The translations under genes and the position numbers were made by a program. DNA of 64,000 bases from Hericium rajendrae. Its lineage: Eukaryota > Basidiomycota > Agaricomycetes > Russulales > Hericiaceae. Positions 58,781-64,000 of the stretch are shown piece by piece (the first letter of the stretch is position 1; every line of letters starts with the position of its first letter). Below the pieces are notes generated by a model that did no database searches, was not told where the DNA came from, and worked only from the letters and a program-made list of their open reading frames with translations. Location of the stretch: contig CM065879.1 of assembly GCA_033439255.1 (NCBI GenBank), positions 3,726,501 through 3,790,500 on the forward strand. Reading direction: 5' to 3'.

Positions 58781-59952
58781 GTGCTGGGCAGTGCTGAGTC
58801 AAGCGCGCGGGACGGAGGAAGGTGACGGGGATCGGAACCGGATCCGCGTCATTGTGTCCGCCTCAGGTACGCTGACACACCGGTCTGGGCTCATCCTCTC
58901 CGCCGTTCGAAGTACGCCGCCCCAATCATCGCGCGATCATGCTGACCCGGCTGCTCTGATCCCAAACCACATCTGTCCGTCTGCTTTGTCTTCGAGGATA
59001 TCCAAGGGAGAATAGGCGGCCGGGCCCATCCTACAAAGCAGTGAACTCGAACGTCGTCCTCTTCTATCGATGGAGATAGGTACTTACTTATCGCAACCCG
59101 CCTTTCCAATTCCCGGCGCTCATGCGCTCAACGATGCTGTACAGCATCAGCGGTAAACATCGGCTCCGATAGGCGCCCAATATCAATTGTCCGAATAAGG
59201 TACAAGGTTCGGCGCTTACCGAGGCCCGGTCGAGTCAGGCACCGTCCTCGCGTCCTTGCGGCCCTTCAAACAGCCTCGGACACGCAGCATCGTCCACTGC
59301 ATCGCCGACTTGCTGCGCAGCATGCTCGTTCTGCCACGTCGACGTGACCACAGCCTGCGCCGAGACGCAGTGCGCGCACGCTCGTAAGTACAGCAGCGGC
59401 TGCCGTTTTGACAGAAATCAGGCTAAACTTTCAGATTGGCGTCAGATGCATCTCGCATAGGCAATCAGATGTCAGAGCTGCCTGGAAGGCTCGATTCATT
59501 GGATATATTGACCTATGTTGACATCGCGCGACGCGCCGTTGATTGTGGAGGCGTGATCCGCGCCCCATGCTGCATTAATTATAAGCGGTGAGTCGTCCTT
59601 GCCTTGTACGGATTGGATTCGCGCTAAATGTCAACTTTGCAGCACTTGATCTTGGACTTGCAAGGTCGCATCTCTCGCATTTCAGCCAAAAACCGCGCCG
59701 AACTGGCATGATGGCTGGGGATGCGGCGAGCCAGGACGGGCATCAGAACGATCCTGAGGCACATCAGTCGCGTAACTTTCCTCTACCTTTGTGAGAGCCA
59801 CTGGCTCAACAGCGCAGAGCACTATATCGATCGAAACTAGCTCATTCGCGTTCAGTCACAGATCGGATCTGAATTAGCCCGGCAGTTCAGCGTTCGAATG
59901 CGGGATCTGGCGAGATTTTCATGTCATGCCACGTTTCTCAGCGTTGAGAGAA
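58781..59952. other. Intergenic, no gene seen
   Basis: Nothing recognisable as coding or structural RNA. Frames are short and compositionally unremarkable. Confidence 0.5.
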
Positions 59953-60623
59953 TGGATGACTTCCCGTAAGGGTCGTGCGATAGAAATTCCTAGATTTTTG
60001 CTTCTAAACGTTTCTAAACTGCCTTAGCCGAGGATTTGATGTGAAATCGCGCGTTGCTACCGCGTTCTAGATATCGATCCTTCCAGATCTAAATCCATTT
60101 CCTAAACGTTTCTAAACATCGGCTAACGTCGGCTAGACGAAATCGTCCGCATGCCGATCGCCAGATCCCATCGGCAGCGTAGCTCAGAGTGAACGAGCAA
60201 TATGGATGCAGTTTGGAGAGAAACGCCAGAATGAGAGAGCGTCTACCGGCCCAACCCAGCCTGTCGTTGTGATCAGCGTGTTCCCTCATGGATCGCGGGC
60301 AGCGATATCGTGAGGAAGTGGGTTCAATAATAACTGTTGTGGGCTCTTGTGGCCTCGACGAGCGCATGCACATTGGTAAATACTTGTCACACTCTCTGCT
60401 GATCCTGCATGGGCCATGATGGTGACTAGTGGGCCCTCAAGCTCGCTTTTGTTGAAGGCCTCCTGCTGGGCCAATTCCCTGGCACGCCCAAATCGGAAGG
60501 AGCTCAGGGGCAAATCTGCTGATGTCTGTTCGCGACAGGTTTTCGGTTTAGAACTGATTTCTAAAGTTGCGCGCTTTTAGGTCTAGAAATAGAAATCTAG
60601 GGCAAAACACGGGAAGTCATCCA
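59953..60623. mobile_element. MITE-like element with terminal inverted repeats
   Basis: The 15-mer TGGATGACTTCCCGT (59953-59967) recurs inverted at 60609-60623. The inner parts of the termini also share CCTAGATTT and TTCTA blocks, so the imperfect repeats extend about 50 nt. Inside are two direct copies of CTAAACGTTTCTAAAC (60004-60019, 60102-60117). No transposase frame fits in the 671 bp. No clear target-site duplication was found, so classification stays open. Confidence 0.6.
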
Positions 60624-61932
60624 ATGATTTTCATTGGCTTTCCCGAGTCACTCAATCTGCAAGTACAGGTTTTCAAACTGTGAAAAGTTGCAGAATTGTT
60701 TTCCAAGCTATACAGCACGCATCGCCACTTTCGTCTTCGGTGAAACTGCACACCTTGAGGCCGAAGCCAGTACAGCATATGTCGAATTCTCGTCTTTCTA
60801 CACCACACATGCACCTTCGGAACTGGGACGGAACTCTCCTCGAGGCTTGGTTCTGAGGATGGCAAATCTGACCCGCGCGCAAGGCGGCGTGGCCCCTGGA
60901 TCGCGATCGATTTCTCGTGCCGCTTATTCTTATGTCCCACGACCACATATCGAATTCACCATCCTCTTGGAAATCTCTGCTCTAATGAAGAAGCAATCTC
61001 GCACAATGCGCGCACCAATTATACTACACCCGCCCTTTCTGTGCTCGAGGCTCCGGATGGCTGGAGCGCTTAGAGCAATATCCACCGGTGCCGTCTGCAC
61101 ATGTGAATGAATCCATCAGGAGAATGATGAAGTCGACGTCGAGGCCGTACAAGCGCGGACGAGAACTTCTTCGGGCTGGACACCCTGACGTAGCCTGACG
61201 TCGGCCTCGTTCGCCTGCGTCATGTTGATGCAATGGACTGCAGATATGATAATGATACGCATTGGGTCTGATAGCGCAGATGCTCCGCGCGCGTGCTTTC
61301 AGCTGGATTTGGATCACGATTCGCGAAGTTGTTCTCTAATTTGCGGCGGTGGACAATCGTCGGCTGCGGCGCATGGGCGGGGCAGTGGCTAGATCGCAGT
61401 GTGCAGGTGCATGTCGGGGCGAAGGTTGGTGTTGGTATTGGGATCGTGCGTGCATTTGCAATGCACTTGCATTGATCGGAGTATACAGAGTGGAAGAAGG
61501 ATATGGAAGGAGGTATCTATAGGTTGGGCTCTGGATCTCTGGCGCAGCGTCGGCGCGATCTCTTTGCAGATGGTGTGCTGTATATACGTAACGGACCTCG
61601 GCGGCTTGTTGCCTCTGGGCAAGTTCGACACTTTGCTCACGATCGTCCATGGCCTGTGCATATTGATGAGGGAACATACAAAGCTATTTTTGGGAATGAT
61701 ATTCAGTGCTCGGCATGAATGACATCCATTAATGGATATTGTAATCGGATATAGATACAACAGTTTACAAAGCGCCAGGCGGAGAGCAGTATCGACTACA
61801 GTGAGGGTATACAAGAATTGAGATAACACTGACTGGAAGAGAAACAAGCACTCAACAGCACCCAAAAACACGAAACGGAGATATATTCAAGAGGTCGGCC
61901 CAGCACCAGCTGAAACACATCAGTGGGCCACC
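60624..61932. other. Intergenic, no gene seen
   Basis: A 158-codon plus-strand frame begins at 60634, at the edge of the inverted-repeat element; it has no recognisable domain. Frames at 61336-61871 overlap on both strands and look like 3' flank of the zinc-finger gene. Confidence 0.45.
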
Positions 61933-62815
61933 TCACTGCGTAATCCTAGGCCACTCCAGCGCCGCCGGTGCGCCTTCACGTACACCCATAATAAGCGCAG
62001 CATCAAGATCAACCGGGTCGAACGTGCGCAGCCCATACGCCGTATGAAACTGCTGGCTCTGCCACTCCAGCGTGTCCTCCGCGCTGCGCACATGCGCGCC
62101 GCCGACCCTGGCATCTGGCGCCGTGTCCGGAGACCACAGCTCGGGACGGCGAGGCGGGTGGGTGGAATCGTGGCAGTGTGTTCGCGCGCGGCAGCCGGGG
62201 AGGGCGCAGTGCGGTGTGGGTAAACAGATTGCGCACTGGCGGGTTGGGGGGATTGCGGCGGGGCTGCTGGAGCTGAAGGACGAAGACGAAGAGGACGAGC
62301 TGTCGCTGGGCATGTTTTCGCGCCATTTTGAAGGGTCGGGGGGACGTGCACGGGCTGGAGAAGTCGATGGTGGTGGGCGTGGACGGGCCGCGGCCGAATG
62401 GACTGGTACTGGGACTGGAAGTGCCGCTGGTGGGTGTTCTTGGAGGAAATTCCCGCGCGGCGTAACCGCGCTGGTCATCGTGGCAATGGTCGCGCGCAGG
62501 GCAATCCACGCGGAGGCAACGCAGCAGGCCGTGATTCGCGCGTATATGGGATGTGCGCCTGCTTGGAGGCGTATGACTTCTCGCAGTAGGGGCAGGAATA
62601 TTTTCTGGTGAGTGATTGGGTAACGATAGGGTTCTTTGATGTTTGGGGCTGGACAGAGATAAGCGTAGAATGGAGCAAGGGCTGGGAGCATATACGTACC
62701 TTGCGGGAAGAAATAAACTTGTACGGGGATATAGTGATAGAGATAGACTTCCTGCGGAAGGAGACAAAGGCTTGCGGGGAGATATGGCGACGGAGACAGA
62801 CTTGTGCGGAAACAT
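61933..62815 (-). CDS. C2H2-type zinc-finger protein with two HCHD modules
   Basis: Probable nucleic-acid-binding regulator related to the gene at 35907. It starts MFPHKSVSVAISPRKPLSPS; one intron (GTACGT to CACCAG) splices in frame into RKYSCPYCEKSYASKQA, the first half of a C2H2 finger. HIRANHG and LLRCLRVDCPARDHCHDDQ continue one frame over, which implies a missing base at the GGG run 62548-62550. With it the finger has the classical 12-residue Cys-His spacing. A Ser/Pro/Thr linker (GTSSPSTSPFGRG) leads to a second shift near 62326-62343, then SKWRENMPSDSSSSSSSSF, CAICLPTPHC with ALPGCRARTHCHDSTHP, and a C-terminus with TLEWQSQQFHTAYGLRTFD. The third frame is open throughout the last exon, so an alternative product is possible but would lose the finger. 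Confidence 0.68.
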
Positions 62816-64000
62816 TGACTTGCGATACGACGTAGTAAGTATTCAAGAATTCTTTAGGATGCTTTAAACTTCAACTCGAGACAAGCGAGCCGGAATAAAG
62901 AACAAAGTCTCGAGGAGAGATATCTATGAGTGGAGGCGGATCAGCGTCTGGCTTATGAATGGGCAGAGGATTTCGAGTTATATGAGATAGTAAACTTGGG
63001 CCCCAGCAAGTCCTTTATACTCAAATCGACATTTGAGTCCCCACAGCATGCAGCGGTCGACTTAGTGCTGTTCATTGTTCTTTATTGCCATTCTCGATCT
63101 TTGAGGTCCACTTTCCCCACATCAGTAGTTGAGACAATAGAACGCCACCCGGTACAAACCACAGCCCTCCCCCGAAGAGGCCGGGCCACATCATAGGGCT
63201 TTGTTCTTGTCGTCTCCGTCATTTGCGCATCGAGAAAAATAATTTGCATATTGTCAGCCTGCAGCGCACGTGCAGAACTTCTTGGTGTACTGCCAGCCCT
63301 AAACTTATGCTCCTGGAATCGACGGCTTTGGACAACATACGCGGCGTTGTAGAGTCTGACCGTTGCTTGTCCGAGAACGCAAAACGTAAAGCTATAATCT
63401 TGAAAAGTACGCAGCCGACGGAATCTAAGAGTTTTCAAACGTGTTGCTTGGATTGCGACCTACAAAGAAGACGTGGAATGGATCGCATTTCGAAGGAACT
63501 TACCTGTCATTCTTCAAAACATCGACCACGTTTGGGATGAATGGGGCTGTTCTGCTCAGATCCTGCGTTGGATAAAATGGGTTTCTCTCTGCACAAAGAA
63601 TGTCGAGAAATATGGCAGTATTTGAATTCAGAGTCGGAAGAAAATCGAAGGATCGCGACGTTACGGCGATAAGCGCCCGTCAGCGCTGTGCGTTACGACG
63701 GCGCGGCTCGGCGCAAGGTCGCCGTGACGTTCAACGAAGTTCGTTTCTTGTCACGCCAGCTTTGCCTTCTTTTCCTCTCCAGCTACAGTTCACAAAATTA
63801 TTGGTTCGCATGCAATGATGCATATGTCACTGGTCAAGCTTCGAAGACCAAAATGATTTTCACGATCGATTCAATCATAACAGAACGGCGTGAAGAAACA
63901 CAGTGTGGCATACATATGACGACCGAATGCGCGAGAAGATACAGTGAGTACGGTAGTTACAGTTATGACGCTGATTTTTGAATCAGGACTATTACGGCCA
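62816..64000. other. No gene seen to the right edge
   Basis: Upstream region of the minus-strand zinc-finger gene, then about 800 bp with short frames only. A gene truncated by the window edge cannot be excluded. Confidence 0.45.

Overview
The window looks like nuclear DNA of a filamentous basidiomycete, probably an Agaricomycete. Genes are dense and split by many short introns of about 45-60 nt with GT-AG borders. There are F-box-like leucine-rich genes of the type expanded in that group, an intron-bearing tRNA gene with a poly-T terminator, and single-copy eukaryotic housekeeping genes. Almost every gene call rests on exons spliced by eye and read against protein families.

Layout. 0.9-4.2 kb (+): SET2 H3K36 methyltransferase, convergent with a basic AT-hook protein (4.5-6.8 kb, -). 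7.2-11.9 kb (+): two tandem DUF1365 paralogues, both with broken frames; the second contains a copy of its own 3' end. 12.3-18.7 kb: two related F-box-like genes (+) around the RNA polymerase I subunit RPA49 (-). 19.1-32.5 kb (-): a DUR3-type urea permease with a 10.1-kb LINE in one intron. 35.9-37.9 kb (+): a C2H2 zinc-finger protein. 39.2-47.0 kb (+): UTP10, a large SSU-processome HEAT protein. 47.2-51.4 kb (-): a PAK-like kinase with a CRIB motif. 51.6 kb (+): tRNA-Arg(CCG). 52.4-53.9 kb (-): an F-box gene. 55.6-58.7 kb: a small His-rich gene (+), a BAG-domain co-chaperone (-) and a Pro/Ser-rich protein (-). 59.95-60.6 kb: a MITE-like inverted-repeat element. 61.9-62.8 kb (-): a second zinc-finger protein sharing an unusual Cys/His module with the one at 36 kb.

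The genes form no pathway. SET2, RPA49 and UTP10 serve transcription and ribosome production, DUR3 takes up nitrogen, and the kinase, BAG and zinc-finger genes are signalling or regulatory. The most striking items are the LINE in DUR3, whose target-site duplication copies the intron's 5' splice site; an antisense 223-codon ORF with its own TATA-like box in the LINE 5' region; the shared C-x4-C-x4-HCHD module; and the self-copied 3' end in the second DUF1365 gene. Several genes change frame at short homopolymer runs, which looks like consensus error more than gene decay.
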